This document shows, piece after piece, positions 17,093 through 25,827 of a stretch of DNA of 54,114 nt. The DNA comes from JAXGTO01 sp040774885 (lineage in GTDB: Bacteria; Actinomycetota; Coriobacteriia; Coriobacteriales; Eggerthellaceae). The notes below the pieces were generated by a model. That model made no database searches. It saw only the letters and a list, made by a program, of their open reading frames with translations, and was not told the origin of the DNA. The translations under genes were made by a program, and so were the position numbers. Numbering within the stretch: the stretch's first letter is position 1; every line of letters begins with the position of its first letter. The stretch is taken from contig JAXGTO010000016.1 of the NCBI GenBank assembly GCA_040774885.1, positions 1 to 54,114 of the forward strand, read 5' to 3'.

Positions 17093-18474
17093 TGATCATC
17101 GCCGCCCGTCTTGTGGCTGCGACGACGCGCCGTGCGATGGGACCCGCCCTGCGGAGCATCTTTGCCCTGCGCGATGCCCTGCTTAGCCTGGCTGTTGCCG
17201 CGGATGGCACTGGAATTGCGACCGGGGCGCATCGATTTGTTCGAATCGCCCTGCTTCTGTTTCTTGGAACCCGACCCTTGGCGCTGGGAACCGCCGCCCT
17301 TGCCGTTCTTGGCATTCTTGCCGCCCTGGCCGTTTTGCTTGCTCTTCTTGGACTCTCCCTCGGCCCCGTTGCGGGGCTTCTGTCCCTGGCCGTCCTGCTT
17401 GCCAGAGCGATTGCGACGCCGCCGTTTGCGATTTGAACCCTCGCCCTTGCCCTCGGCGCCAGCAGAATCGGAAGCGCCTTTGCGGCGCTTGCCCGAAGAC
17501 GGATTATGGTGCGCTTCGGGTTTGCCGAGCTTGTCGCTGCCGGTGAATTGGGAAGTGCCGAACAAATCGGCGGCCATGGGAGTTCCCTCAAAGGGATCGG
17601 GATTGGCGTACTTCTCGAATTCTTCTTCGCCGATGCTCTTGGGGCGCTTGGTTCCCTCTTCGGGGGGCTCCATGGCAGAAAGCGGGAAGGTGATGCGCTT
17701 GCCGGCATCCTCGCCTTCTTCGAGTTTGACCGTCAGTTTTTCGCGCGGGACGTCCAGGTCGATGACCTTGGCCGTTCCCTCGGGGGTGGAAATCTTGCCG
17801 TTGTACTTGGGAGCACGGCTCTTGAATTCCTTGTACGCATCGAATTCGTAGCGAAGGCAGCACATCAAGCGCCCGCATACGCCGGAGATCTTCTGCGGGT
17901 TGAGAGAAAGGTCCTGTTCTTTGGCCATGCGGATGGAAACGGGGCAGAATTCTCCGCCCAGCCGCTTGCAGCACAGCTCTTGACCGCAATGGCCCAGACC
18001 GCCCACCAAACGGGCTTCATCGCGCACGCCCACTTGACGCATGTCGATGCGTACCTTGAACTGCGACGATAGCTTGCGTACCAGATCACGGAAATCGACG
18101 CGGTTCTCAGATTCGAAGAAGAACACAGCCTTTTCGCCGTCGAAAAGGTACTCGACCATGACCGGATGCATATCCAGCCCGCTTTCGGCCACCATCTCTT
18201 TGAAAACGGGCAGCGCTTCGGCACCTTTCGCACGCAATTGCTCGACGTTGTCGAGATCTTCTTGCGTAGCGATGCGCTCGACCGGCTGCAGCTTGCTTTT
18301 GAGCTGCTTGACCGCCGATTCCTCGACTTCGATGATGGCTTCGGAATGGCCGAACTCCAGGCCACGTCCCGTCTGCACCACCACGGCATCGCCGTCGGAT
18401 ATCTCGAAGTCGCCGGGGTCGAACCACAGCGTCTTGGGATTATATTGCAGCCGTACCGGTGCTATGCGAACCAT
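17089..18474 (-). CDS. ricT: PSP1-domain protein RicT/YaaT-like with a long basic tail
   Basis: The 461-aa protein has a PSP1 core in the first 275 residues, with the Cys pairs CGQELCCKRLGG and GVCGRLMCCLRYEFDAYKEF typical of RicT (YaaT), which in Bacillus forms an Fe-S complex with RicA/RicF affecting RNase Y-dependent mRNA processing. As in many bacteria, it follows holB and tmk. Residues about 340-461 are a low-complexity Lys/Arg/Gly/Gln/Ser tail (KRRRRNRSGK, GGSQRQGSGSKK), absent from the about 275-aa Bacillus protein and resembling RNA-binding disordered tails. Start ATG 18474 lies inside the 3' end of holB (35-nt overlap). Confidence 0.85.
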   Translation of the reverse strand: MVRIAPVRLQYNPKTLWFDPGDFEISDGDAVVVQTGRGLEFGHSEAIIEVEESAVKQLKSKLQPVERIATQEDLDNVEQLRAKGAEALPVFKEMVAESGLDMHPVMVEYLFDGEKAVFFFESENRVDFRDLVRKLSSQFKVRIDMRQVGVRDEARLVGGLGHCGQELCCKRLGGEFCPVSIRMAKEQDLSLNPQKISGVCGRLMCCLRYEFDAYKEFKSRAPKYNGKISTPEGTAKVIDLDVPREKLTVKLEEGEDAGKRITFPLSAMEPPEEGTKRPKSIGEEEFEKYANPDPFEGTPMAADLFGTSQFTGSDKLGKPEAHHNPSSGKRRKGASDSAGAEGKGEGSNRKRRRRNRSGKQDGQGQKPRNGAEGESKKSKQNGQGGKNAKNGKGGGSQRQGSGSKKQKQGDSNKSMRPGRNSSAIRGNSQAKQGIAQGKDAPQGGSHRTARRRSHKTGGDDQ

Positions 18475-19582
18475 AGAGTTCCTCCCTGATCTGCATGAGC
18501 AGAACATCGAAGCATGTCTCGGGAGACACATTATATCTAAGCGCAGCTGAGGCCTGCTCGGCGGCACGTAAAGCGCACACCACATGGGGTGCGTCCGTAG
18601 ATGCCGCCGCTTCCTCGATGGAAGGACGGGCATCTTCATTGATTATCAGGTTGGGCGTGCACGAGCACACCATCAGCACGTCGCGCAACCAACTGCGCAT
18701 GATGGCGATGGTCTGCCCCAGCATCTGCGAGGTCTTGGCGGTAAGGGCGCGCTTGTTGCGCAGCTCTATCTGCTTCAGAGCACGGGCATCTAAGAAGTCC
18801 GAAGACGCGTCGATCTCGGATTGCTGGTCGGCGCGCACCAAATCGAGCGGTGCTTTCGCCTTATCAAGCAGTTCGCTGGCCTCATCGATGATATCGAGGT
18901 CATCGGACAGGGCCAAACCCGAAAGCACTTCGAGCACGCGCCGACGATATTCAAGGCGCTCGGGAGAACGCACGAATTCGATGGCGCGTGAAATGGAGCC
19001 GTCGCACGCTTGGATTCCCACCGAAGCCTCAAGCGCCGAAGCACCTGTGTTCTGACGGACGATGCCGCATGCTTCCGAAGCGGGGATATGGCGAAACGGC
19101 ACCACCTGACAGCGGGATACGATAGTGGGAAGCACGCTTTCGCGCGTACGTCCCAGCAAAATCATCACCACGTCATCGGGCGGTTCTTCAAGCGTTTTCA
19201 AAAAGGCATTCGCCGGCTGAGTACCCATCAAGTCGACACGGTCGATGATATAGACCTTGCGCGAAGCGCGGATGGGGGCCAGTTCCACCTCGCCCACGAT
19301 TTCGCGAATCTGCGATACCAGATAGCCGTCGGCGCCTTCCGGCGCGTAATAGCGCACATCGGGATGCTTGCGCCGCATCACACGTTTGCAGTCATCGCAA
19401 TCGCCACAACCGTCTTTCTGGCAGATGGCCGCTTGGGCCAGGGCATAAGCGGCGAGCGTCTTGTTGGACCCGGCCGGGCCCGTGAACAGATACGCCTGCC
19501 CGATGCGTCCGCCCGCCACCACTGCACGCAAAAACGAACGAACCTGCGGCTGCCCCAATATGCGGTCGAAAGCGTCGGGCAT
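18440..19582 (-). CDS. holB: DNA polymerase III delta prime subunit
   Basis: The 380-aa clamp-loader AAA+ protein starts FDRILGQPQVRSFLRAVV and has the four-Cys zinc module CQKDGCGDCDDC, VYIIDRVDLMGTQPANAFLKTLEEPP (sensor/Walker B region) and the SRC motif (VSRCQ) at the interface finger. The P-loop is GPAGSNKT, with Asn-Lys instead of Gly-Lys, so it is probably not an efficient ATPase, as in other delta prime subunits. It lies 3 nt after tmk, a conserved pairing. Confidence 0.9.
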   Translation of the reverse strand: MPDAFDRILGQPQVRSFLRAVVAGGRIGQAYLFTGPAGSNKTLAAYALAQAAICQKDGCGDCDDCKRVMRRKHPDVRYYAPEGADGYLVSQIREIVGEVELAPIRASRKVYIIDRVDLMGTQPANAFLKTLEEPPDDVVMILLGRTRESVLPTIVSRCQVVPFRHIPASEACGIVRQNTGASALEASVGIQACDGSISRAIEFVRSPERLEYRRRVLEVLSGLALSDDLDIIDEASELLDKAKAPLDLVRADQQSEIDASSDFLDARALKQIELRNKRALTAKTSQMLGQTIAIMRSWLRDVLMVCSCTPNLIINEDARPSIEEAAASTDAPHVVCALRAAEQASAALRYNVSPETCFDVLLMQIREELYGSHSTGTAAI

Positions 19583-19585
19583 CGA

Positions 19586-20329
19586 TCATGCCTCCTGATC
19601 GACGACGACTTTGGCATCATGCTTTTTGATGTCCGCCTGCGCAAAGAACTCGTCGGAAAAGGGCAGGTTGGCAGGGTCCCACCCCACCAAGTCGGCGATG
19701 GCGGCAAAAACCCGTTTTGCGGTATCGCATTTCAATTCGGCGTTGACCACAGTGCGTATGCGCTGCGCGTTTTGCGCGGCTATGGCCGAGAAGCCGGCAT
19801 TGACGCGCATATGGAAATCGAGGCCGGCCTGCTCCATGCGATCGGCTGTGCCATGATGCGTTGCACGCTCAAGGCCGACTTGCGCCGGAGCGTCGCACAC
19901 CATCAAAAGCGTGCGGTCGGGATGAATGCCCTTGCAGGCGAAATCGTTGGCACGGCGCACAAAGCCCTCGGACAAACCGCGGCCGTAGGCTTGATAGGCA
20001 GTGGTGGAATCATAGAAACGGTCGCACAAGACAACGGCACCGCGCTCGAGCGCCGGAGCAATGATCTCGGTGACGATCTGGGCCCGCGCCGCCTCGTAGA
20101 TGAGAAGCTCGGTTTCGTCGCAAATCTCGCCGTTTTCGGGGTCGAGCACCACGGCACGCAAAGCTTCGCCTACGCGGGTGCCGCCAGGTTCGCGAAGGCA
20201 AACCACTTCGCGTCCTTGGCTGCGCAAACCGCGCGCCAAGAAATTGATGTGCGTCGTCTTGCCAGCGCCATCGCCGCCCTCGAACGTTATGAAAACGCCC
20301 GTGCCGGGCGCTTGCTGCTGCGTAGCCAT
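19586..20329 (-). CDS. tmk: Thymidylate kinase
   Basis: The 247-aa enzyme phosphorylates dTMP to dTDP. Motifs: P-loop FEGGDGAGKTTHINFL, the LREPGGTRVGE loop, ELLIYEAARAQ, CDRFYDSTTAYQAYG (DRX motif plus thymine pocket) and the LID-region segment THHGTADRMEQ. Start ATG 20329 is preferred over the longer frame to 20446 because the protein then begins 10 residues before the first beta-strand. It heads the nine-gene leftward block, consistent with dTTP supply coupled to replication genes. Confidence 0.92.
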   Translation of the reverse strand: MATQQQAPGTGVFITFEGGDGAGKTTHINFLARGLRSQGREVVCLREPGGTRVGEALRAVVLDPENGEICDETELLIYEAARAQIVTEIIAPALERGAVVLCDRFYDSTTAYQAYGRGLSEGFVRRANDFACKGIHPDRTLLMVCDAPAQVGLERATHHGTADRMEQAGLDFHMRVNAGFSAIAAQNAQRIRTVVNAELKCDTAKRVFAAIADLVGWDPANLPFSDEFFAQADIKKHDAKVVVDQEA

Positions 20330-20526
20330 GAAGCATCTGCCTTTTCCACACGCCCAACGGCGAGCGATCACGTATATGGAAGGGTATGTCGCCGCACGGC
20401 GTTTCCCCTGCCAGCAACTATATCCCAAGGTGGTCGATGCAACCACGTCTTACGCAAGAAACGCACCAGCATGAATTCGCATGGCAGGCGAAAGGGGAAG
20501 AGAGACCCCTATTTATCCTTTGGCTC

Positions 20527-20551
20527 GAATTATGTTGCGCTACAATAATTC
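20527..20551. promoter_or_regulatory. Palindromic operator candidate upstream of the FecCD-type importer
   Basis: The perfect 7-bp arms GAATTAT (20527-20533) and ATAATTC (20545-20551) are separated by 11 nt, centred about 50 nt before the permease start. The size and AT-rich arms recall metal-responsive repressor sites (Fur or DtxR type), but the consensus of neither is matched exactly. The rest of the 262-nt divergent gap shows no other clear signal. Confidence 0.4.
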
Positions 20552-20591
20552 CCGCTATGAATATTCTTGATTACATACCATCGCTGGCTTC

Positions 20592-21668
20592 ATGAAACGC
20601 TCGCCAAAGCAACAACCTGGCGCCGGGTGCGGCGGAACAAAGGGGAACTGGGCGAGCGCCAATGCTCGCAGGGCCGATTTCATCATCATCTGCTTCGGCA
20701 TCTTGCTGGTCATAGCCGCTGCCGTGTCATTCATGCTGGGCCGCTATCCTATCGACCCCGAGCAAGGATTCGCCCTGCTGCTTTCGCAAATCGTGCCCGT
20801 CGATCAAATCTGGACCGACCAGGAAGCGAGCATCTTCTTCGGCGTGCGGCTGCCCCGCGTGCTGATGGCCATCCTGGTGGGCTGCTGCCTTTCTGCAGCC
20901 GGTGCCGCTTACCAGGGAATCTTCCAGAACCCCTTGGTATCTCCCGACATCCTGGGTGCCAGCCAAGGTGCCGCATTCGGAGCTGCACTGGCGATTCTGT
21001 CGGGTGCCGCCAGTTTCGTGATATCGGCCTATGCGTTCGTCGGCGCCATGGTTTGCGTTTTGCTGGTGATCGTCGTCAGCCGACGCGCAAAAGGCAACCA
21101 GCTCTTGGGCGTGGTTTTGGCAGGCATCATGGTGGGCTCCCTGTTCAGCGCGGGTGTTTCGTTCATCAAGCTCGTTGCCGACCCCACCAGCCAGCTCCCT
21201 GCCATCACTTACTGGCTGATGGGCAGCTTTTCGGGCGCTTCCATGCAAGACATCGCCTGGGTGATTATTCCCATGCTGGTAGGCTTGGTGGGTTTGTACC
21301 TGATGCGCTGGCGCATCAATGTGCTCACCATGGGCGATGACGAAGCGCGCACCATGGGCGTCAACACCAATCGCATCCGTTTGCTGGTGATTTTGGCGGC
21401 CACATTGATAACGGCAGCCAGCGTATCCGTTTCGGGCATGATCGGCTGGGTGGGATTGGTCATCCCCCACTTGTCGCGCATGTTGGTCGGGTGCGACTAC
21501 CGCAAGCTGCTGCCCTGCGCCATGCTGATGGGATCGAGCTTCATGCTCATCGTCGATGACGTGAGCCGCCTCATCGGAACCGCGGAAATCCCCATCGGCA
21601 TCCTGACCGCCTTCGTGGGCGCGCCGTTCTTCCTCTATCTGATCATGCGACAGGGCAAGCGCATATGA
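20592..21668 (+). CDS. FecCD/BtuC-family ABC importer permease
   Basis: The 358-aa polytopic membrane protein has about ten helices. Family signatures are LPRVLMAILVGCCLSAAGAAYQGIFQNPLVSPDILG, the coupling region DDEARTMGVN, and the C-terminal VGLVIPHLSRMLVG followed by EIPIGILTAFVGAPFFLYLI. It forms the channel of a type II importer for iron-siderophore, heme or corrinoid. The stop overlaps the ATPase start by 4 nt (ATGA). The substrate cannot be told from the sequence. Confidence 0.9.
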   Translation: MKRSPKQQPGAGCGGTKGNWASANARRADFIIICFGILLVIAAAVSFMLGRYPIDPEQGFALLLSQIVPVDQIWTDQEASIFFGVRLPRVLMAILVGCCLSAAGAAYQGIFQNPLVSPDILGASQGAAFGAALAILSGAASFVISAYAFVGAMVCVLLVIVVSRRAKGNQLLGVVLAGIMVGSLFSAGVSFIKLVADPTSQLPAITYWLMGSFSGASMQDIAWVIIPMLVGLVGLYLMRWRINVLTMGDDEARTMGVNTNRIRLLVILAATLITAASVSVSGMIGWVGLVIPHLSRMLVGCDYRKLLPCAMLMGSSFMLIVDDVSRLIGTAEIPIGILTAFVGAPFFLYLIMRQGKRI

Positions 21669-22465
21669 GCCTAACCGTCGAAGACCTCCATTTCGCCTAT
21701 GGCGACCACACCGTTTTAGACGGCGTCAGCTTCGAAGTCCCTGATGGGATGCTTGTAGGCGTGTTGGGACACAACGGCGTGGGCAAGTCCACCTTGTTTC
21801 GCTGCATCTTGGGACTCAACACCCGTTGGACGGGAAAAATAACCATCAACGGCAACGATGTCCACGACTTGAGCATCCGCCAGATGGCCAAGGAGATCGC
21901 CTATATTCCCCAGTCGCACGACCCCACTTACAACTACGAAGTGCTCGATATCGTCTTGATGAGCACCACTTCTTCGCTGGGTGCGCTTTCGAACCCCAAA
22001 CCCGAACATGTTGAACTCGCCTACAGCTGCCTGGAGAAAGTGGGCATCGAGAGCATGGCCCAACGCACCTTCACGCAGATATCCGGTGGCGAGCAGCAAC
22101 TGGTCTTGGTGGCACGCGCCCTTGCACAGCAGGCCAAGACCATCATCATGGACGAGCCTACCAGCGCGCTCGACTACGGCAACCAAGTTCGCGTGCTTTC
22201 GCAGGTACGGAAGCTCGCCGACGACGGATATACCATAGTGTCATCCACACACCAACCCGACCAGGCGTTTCTTTACAGCGACAAAACCTTGGTGATCAAC
22301 GACGGCCGCGTGCTTTGCTACGGCCCGCCAAAGGATATCGTCACCAGCGAACTCGTTAAGAAGATATACGGCGTCAACGTGTCGGTGGAATCGCTCTACG
22401 ACGACCAAGTACGCGTTTGCGTGCCCGTCGATGAGATACGAACAAAGGGAGTCCGCGCCCATTGA
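21665..22465 (+). CDS. FecE/BtuD-type ABC importer ATPase
   Basis: The 266-aa ATPase has Walker A GHNGVGKST, signature ISGGEQQLV, Walker B TIIMDEPTSALD, and the D-loop and switch His (SSTHQPDQAF). It energises the FecCD-type permease it overlaps. The order permease-ATPase-binding protein is compact, with all three genes read rightwards. Confidence 0.92.
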   Translation: MSLTVEDLHFAYGDHTVLDGVSFEVPDGMLVGVLGHNGVGKSTLFRCILGLNTRWTGKITINGNDVHDLSIRQMAKEIAYIPQSHDPTYNYEVLDIVLMSTTSSLGALSNPKPEHVELAYSCLEKVGIESMAQRTFTQISGGEQQLVLVARALAQQAKTIIMDEPTSALDYGNQVRVLSQVRKLADDGYTIVSSTHQPDQAFLYSDKTLVINDGRVLCYGPPKDIVTSELVKKIYGVNVSVESLYDDQVRVCVPVDEIRTKGVRAH

Positions 22466-22474
22466 GGGCGTGGC

Positions 22475-22496
22475 CATCACGATGCGAATCGTGATG
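22475..22496 (+). other. Intercistronic stem-loop before the binding-protein gene
   Basis: The 9-bp perfect stem CATCACGAT/ATCGTGATG with a GCGA tetraloop lies between the ATPase stop and the AGGAGG of the binding-protein gene. GCGA is a stable GNRA-type loop. Such elements often protect a downstream, highly expressed cistron; that role is inferred. Confidence 0.55.
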
Positions 22497-22514
22497 CAAG
22501 GAACAGGAGGGAAA

Positions 22515-23618
22515 ATGGGAAAAGCAATAAAGCTCTTGACGGCCTTCGTCATGTGCTTCGCTTTGGTGCCGGCCATAACAGGCTGCGCTTCCAACGTGAA
22601 GACCACCGGTGATTCCGGGCAAACGCAAAGCGATACCGTCTCATTCACCGATTCGGCGGGAAGGACGGTGGAAATCCCCACACAAATCGATCGTGTGGTG
22701 GGAACGGGACCGTTGGCTCAGCAGGTTCTGCTGACCTTCGAGCCCGACAAACTGGTGGGTCTTTCCAACAAGCTTTCCAGCGATCAGGCAAAATATCTGG
22801 GAAGCGAGTACGGCAACCTTCCGGTATTCGGCCAACTGTACGGCGGCGACCTGAATAAAGAAGCACTGGCTTCAGCCGATCCTCAGCTGATCATCGACAT
22901 CGGCGAGCCCAAAGCCGGCAACGTGGACGACCTGAACAACCTGCAAGACGAATTGGGCGTTCCGGTGATCTACATTTCCGCCACGCTCTCCGATTTCGCC
23001 AGCTGCTATACCACGTTGGGCCAGATTCTGGGCAACACCGATCGCGGCACCGAGCTCTCCGATTACTGCACGAAGACCTATCAATCCATCACCGATGGCA
23101 TGCAGCAGGTGACGCAGAAGAAGACCGTGCTGTACTGCTTGGGCGACAACGGCACGAACGTGCTGGGCAAGGGATCGTTCCATGCTGAGGCCCTCGAGCT
23201 CATCGCCGACAACGTGGCGCAGATCGACGGCGTGTCTTCCAAGGGGTCGGGCAACGAAGTATCGCTCGAGCAGATCGCTTTGTGGAACCCCGACGTCATC
23301 GTCTTCGCTCCCGACAGCATCTACGACAGCGTGTCTACCGCTGATGTGTGGAGCGGTATGAGCGCCATACAAAACGGGACGTACTGCGAAGTTCCTGACA
23401 TGCCCTACAACTGGATGGGTTCGCCTCCGTCGATCAACCGCTACCTGGGTATGCAGTGGTTTGCCAACCTATGCTATCCGGATGTGTTCGACTACGACAT
23501 GTACGACGTGGCCAAGGAATACTACAAGACGTTCTACAACTACGACTTGAGCCAAAGCGATTACGACCAGATTGCCGCAAACGCCGAGTTCAAGACGGCA
23601 TCGCAAGCAGCCGCATAA
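22515..23618 (+). CDS. Periplasmic-type substrate-binding lipoprotein of the FecCD importer
   Basis: The 367-aa lipoprotein has a signal peptide with lipobox (ITGC, Cys at about residue 19). The mature domain opens with SFTDSAGRTVEIP, the hallmark of PF01497 binding proteins for iron-siderophore, heme or cobalamin. The segment NWMGSPPSINRYLGMQWFAN belongs to a subgroup common in strict anaerobes whose ligand is not established as far as I know. Start ATG 22515 follows AGGAGG; the longer frame from 22431 would overlap the ATPase gene. Confidence 0.88.
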   Translation: MGKAIKLLTAFVMCFALVPAITGCASNVKTTGDSGQTQSDTVSFTDSAGRTVEIPTQIDRVVGTGPLAQQVLLTFEPDKLVGLSNKLSSDQAKYLGSEYGNLPVFGQLYGGDLNKEALASADPQLIIDIGEPKAGNVDDLNNLQDELGVPVIYISATLSDFASCYTTLGQILGNTDRGTELSDYCTKTYQSITDGMQQVTQKKTVLYCLGDNGTNVLGKGSFHAEALELIADNVAQIDGVSSKGSGNEVSLEQIALWNPDVIVFAPDSIYDSVSTADVWSGMSAIQNGTYCEVPDMPYNWMGSPPSINRYLGMQWFANLCYPDVFDYDMYDVAKEYYKTFYNYDLSQSDYDQIAANAEFKTASQAAA

Positions 23619-23643
23619 GCGCATCCGACATACTTGCACCACG

Positions 23644-23669
23644 CGAGGGGCCCCGATCGGGGCCCCTCG
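23644..23669. terminator. Bidirectional hairpin terminator
   Basis: A perfect 26-nt palindrome (arms CGAGGGGCCCCGA / TCGGGGCCCCTCG) lies between the convergent binding-protein and malic enzyme genes. It forms a very GC-rich hairpin but has no T tract on either side, so termination may need Rho. Confidence 0.6.
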
Positions 23670-23697
23670 TCATCCAACAATGAGATCGAATAAAAAG

Positions 23698-24855
23698 TCA
23701 GCTCGTGGCAGCGCAGTCCTTCACCGCTTGCGCCACACAGGCGGAAGCCCGAGGATCAAAGGGCTCGGGCATGATGAAATCCTCGCTCAATTCTTCGTCG
23801 GAAACGAGCGCCGCGAGAGCCTCAGCGGCAGCCAGCTTCATTTCCTCGGTGATCTGGGAAGCACGGCATTCGAGTGCGCCTTTGAAGATGCCTGGAAACG
23901 CCACCACGTTGTTAATCTGGTTGGGAAAGTCGGATCGCCCCGTGCCTACCACGCGTGCGCCGGCGGCACGAGCCACGTCGGGCATGATTTCGGGCGTGGG
24001 ATTGGCCATGGCGAACAGGATGGCATCGTCGGCCATCGAACGCACCATTTCCGCATCGACAATACCAGGTGCCGATACCCCCACGAAGATGTCGGCGCCA
24101 AGCAATGCGTCAGTGAGTGAACCGTCCATATCCTCAAGATTGGTGCACTCCAGCATGGCACGCTGGGCATCGTTGATTCCCTCGGAGTGCGAGCTGATGA
24201 TCCCGTTGATATCGCACAGGCAAACGTGCTTGAATCCATAGCGAATAAGCAGCTTGGCAATGGCGATACCCGCAGATCCGGCACCGTTCACAACCACACG
24301 GCACTCTTCTGTGCGCTTGCCGGTAAGCCGAAGGGCATTGATGATGCCGGAGAGAACCACAATGGCCGTACCGTGCTGATCGTCATGAAACACCGGAATA
24401 TCGAGCATCTCCTTGAGCCGTTCCTCAATGTAGAAGCAACGGGGCGCAGAGATGTCTTCAAGATTGATACCGCCGAATGCCGGAGCCAACTGCACCACGG
24501 CCTTGACAATCTCGTCAGCATCCTGCGTATCCAAGCAAATGGGGACGGCATTCACATCACCGAATTCCTTGAATAGAACCGCTTTGCCCTCCATAACAGG
24601 CAAAGCCGCCAGCGGACCGATGTTCCCCAACCCCAAAACAGCGCTGCCATCGCTCACCACGGCCACAGTATTGGCCTTGATGGTGTAATCGTAAACAGTG
24701 GAAGGGTCGGAAGCGATGCGGCGGCACGGCTCAGCCACACCCGGCGTATAGGCAACAGCCAAATCGTGGCGCGTGGATACCTTCATCTTAGGTGCGGTTT
24801 CCATCTTGCCGTGCCACTGACGGTGCAGCTCGAGCGATTCTTCGTTGAGGTTCAT
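23698..24855 (-). CDS. Malic enzyme (malate dehydrogenase, decarboxylating)
   Basis: The 385-aa single-module malic enzyme interconverts malate and pyruvate plus CO2 with NAD(P). Motifs are VAYTPGVAEPC (catalytic Tyr), the KANTVAVVSDGSAVLGLGN loop (catalytic Lys region), PVFHDDQHGTA (metal-binding Asp pair) and the dinucleotide fold NGAGSAGIAIAKLL. It lacks the phosphotransacetylase-like domain of E. coli MaeB, so it is of the short form. Start ATG 24855 is preferred to the upstream frame. It is divergent from the fumarase genes, suggesting a joint C4-acid function. Confidence 0.9.
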   Translation of the reverse strand: MNLNEESLELHRQWHGKMETAPKMKVSTRHDLAVAYTPGVAEPCRRIASDPSTVYDYTIKANTVAVVSDGSAVLGLGNIGPLAALPVMEGKAVLFKEFGDVNAVPICLDTQDADEIVKAVVQLAPAFGGINLEDISAPRCFYIEERLKEMLDIPVFHDDQHGTAIVVLSGIINALRLTGKRTEECRVVVNGAGSAGIAIAKLLIRYGFKHVCLCDINGIISSHSEGINDAQRAMLECTNLEDMDGSLTDALLGADIFVGVSAPGIVDAEMVRSMADDAILFAMANPTPEIMPDVARAAGARVVGTGRSDFPNQINNVVAFPGIFKGALECRASQITEEMKLAAAEALAALVSDEELSEDFIMPEPFDPRASACVAQAVKDCAATS

Positions 24856-24886
24856 GCTGGGTCCTTCGATGCGATGTTCGACTGAA

Positions 24887-24907
24887 GTATGATGGATACC
24901 ATAGTAC
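24887..24907. promoter_or_regulatory. Palindrome in the malic enzyme / fumarase divergent promoter
   Basis: The 21-nt imperfect palindrome has arms GTAnnATGG (24887-24895) and CCATnnTAC (24899-24907). It is centred in the 99-nt gap between the two divergent starts and could be a shared operator. No known regulator is matched. Confidence 0.35.
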
Positions 24908-24954
24908 CGCACCTTGCTCAAACGAACGCGCACGTGCGCAGGAGAAGGGGTCCG

Positions 24955-25827
24955 ATGGTTCAGGTTTTGGAATCTCTCGATAAAGAAGGCGTCGCCCGAG
25001 CCGTCGAGATGGCGGTGCGGCAGTGCGCCTGCAGACTACGACCCGACATGCGCGCCGCCGTGGAACGAGCGATGGATGGAGAGACCGCAGAACGCGCCCA
25101 TGCCGTGCTTTCGCAGATCTTGCAAAACGATGACATCGCCCAGCGCGATGGAGTTCCTCTTTGCCAAGACACAGGCAGCGTATGGGTGTGCCTGGAAGTC
25201 GGAATGGAGGAACAAGTGCCAGGCGATATCTTCGCCGAAGTGAACGCCGCCGTAGGTCGCGCTTACACTGAAGGCGCCTTGCGAATGAGCTTGGTACGCG
25301 ATGCACTTTTCGACAGAACCAATACCAGCGACAATACACCGGCCTTTTGCGAGATTCGCTTGCGTCCCGGCACAGGAGCAACCTTGCATGTGCTGCTCAA
25401 GGGAGGCGGATCGGACAACGCCTCGCGCGTGGTGATGCTTCCGCCCGGATCGGGACCAGAGGGTGTCCGCAATACCGTCTTGACTTGCGTGCGCGAAAAA
25501 GCAGCCAACGCCTGCCCGCCGTTGATTGTGGGTGTAGGCGTGGGCGCAACATTCGATAAGGTGGCAGGACTGGCGAAACATGCGCTGCTCCGCAACGTGG
25601 GATCACCTGCCATATCTGATCAAGCCGCCGTTTTCGAAGAAGAGCTGCTGGAAGAAATCAACGCCACCGGCATCGGCCCGGCCGCGCTTGGCGGCAAAAC
25701 CACCGCTGTGGCCGTTCACTTGGAAACCGCACCGTGCCATATCGCTGCCCTGCCAGTAGCGGTGAACATGGGATGCTGCGCCATGCGCTCGGCTTCCATG
25801 GCGTACGAAGGAGGCTGTCATGAATAA
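24955..25827 (+). CDS. Fumarate hydratase class I, alpha (Fe-S) subunit
   Basis: This 290-aa subunit is the N-terminal half of two-chain class I fumarases and tartrate dehydratases. It includes PLCQDTGSVWV (first cluster Cys), LLKGGGSDNAS, VGVGVGATFDKVAGLAKHALLR and a C-terminal NMGCCAMRSA. It hydrates fumarate to L-malate with an oxygen-labile [4Fe-4S] cluster. The start follows GGAGAAGGGG. It overlaps the beta-subunit gene by 8 nt. L(+)-tartrate dehydratase is the main alternative, but pairing with malic enzyme favours fumarase. Confidence 0.87.
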   Translation: MVQVLESLDKEGVARAVEMAVRQCACRLRPDMRAAVERAMDGETAERAHAVLSQILQNDDIAQRDGVPLCQDTGSVWVCLEVGMEEQVPGDIFAEVNAAVGRAYTEGALRMSLVRDALFDRTNTSDNTPAFCEIRLRPGTGATLHVLLKGGGSDNASRVVMLPPGSGPEGVRNTVLTCVREKAANACPPLIVGVGVGATFDKVAGLAKHALLRNVGSPAISDQAAVFEEELLEEINATGIGPAALGGKTTAVAVHLETAPCHIAALPVAVNMGCCAMRSASMAYEGGCHE

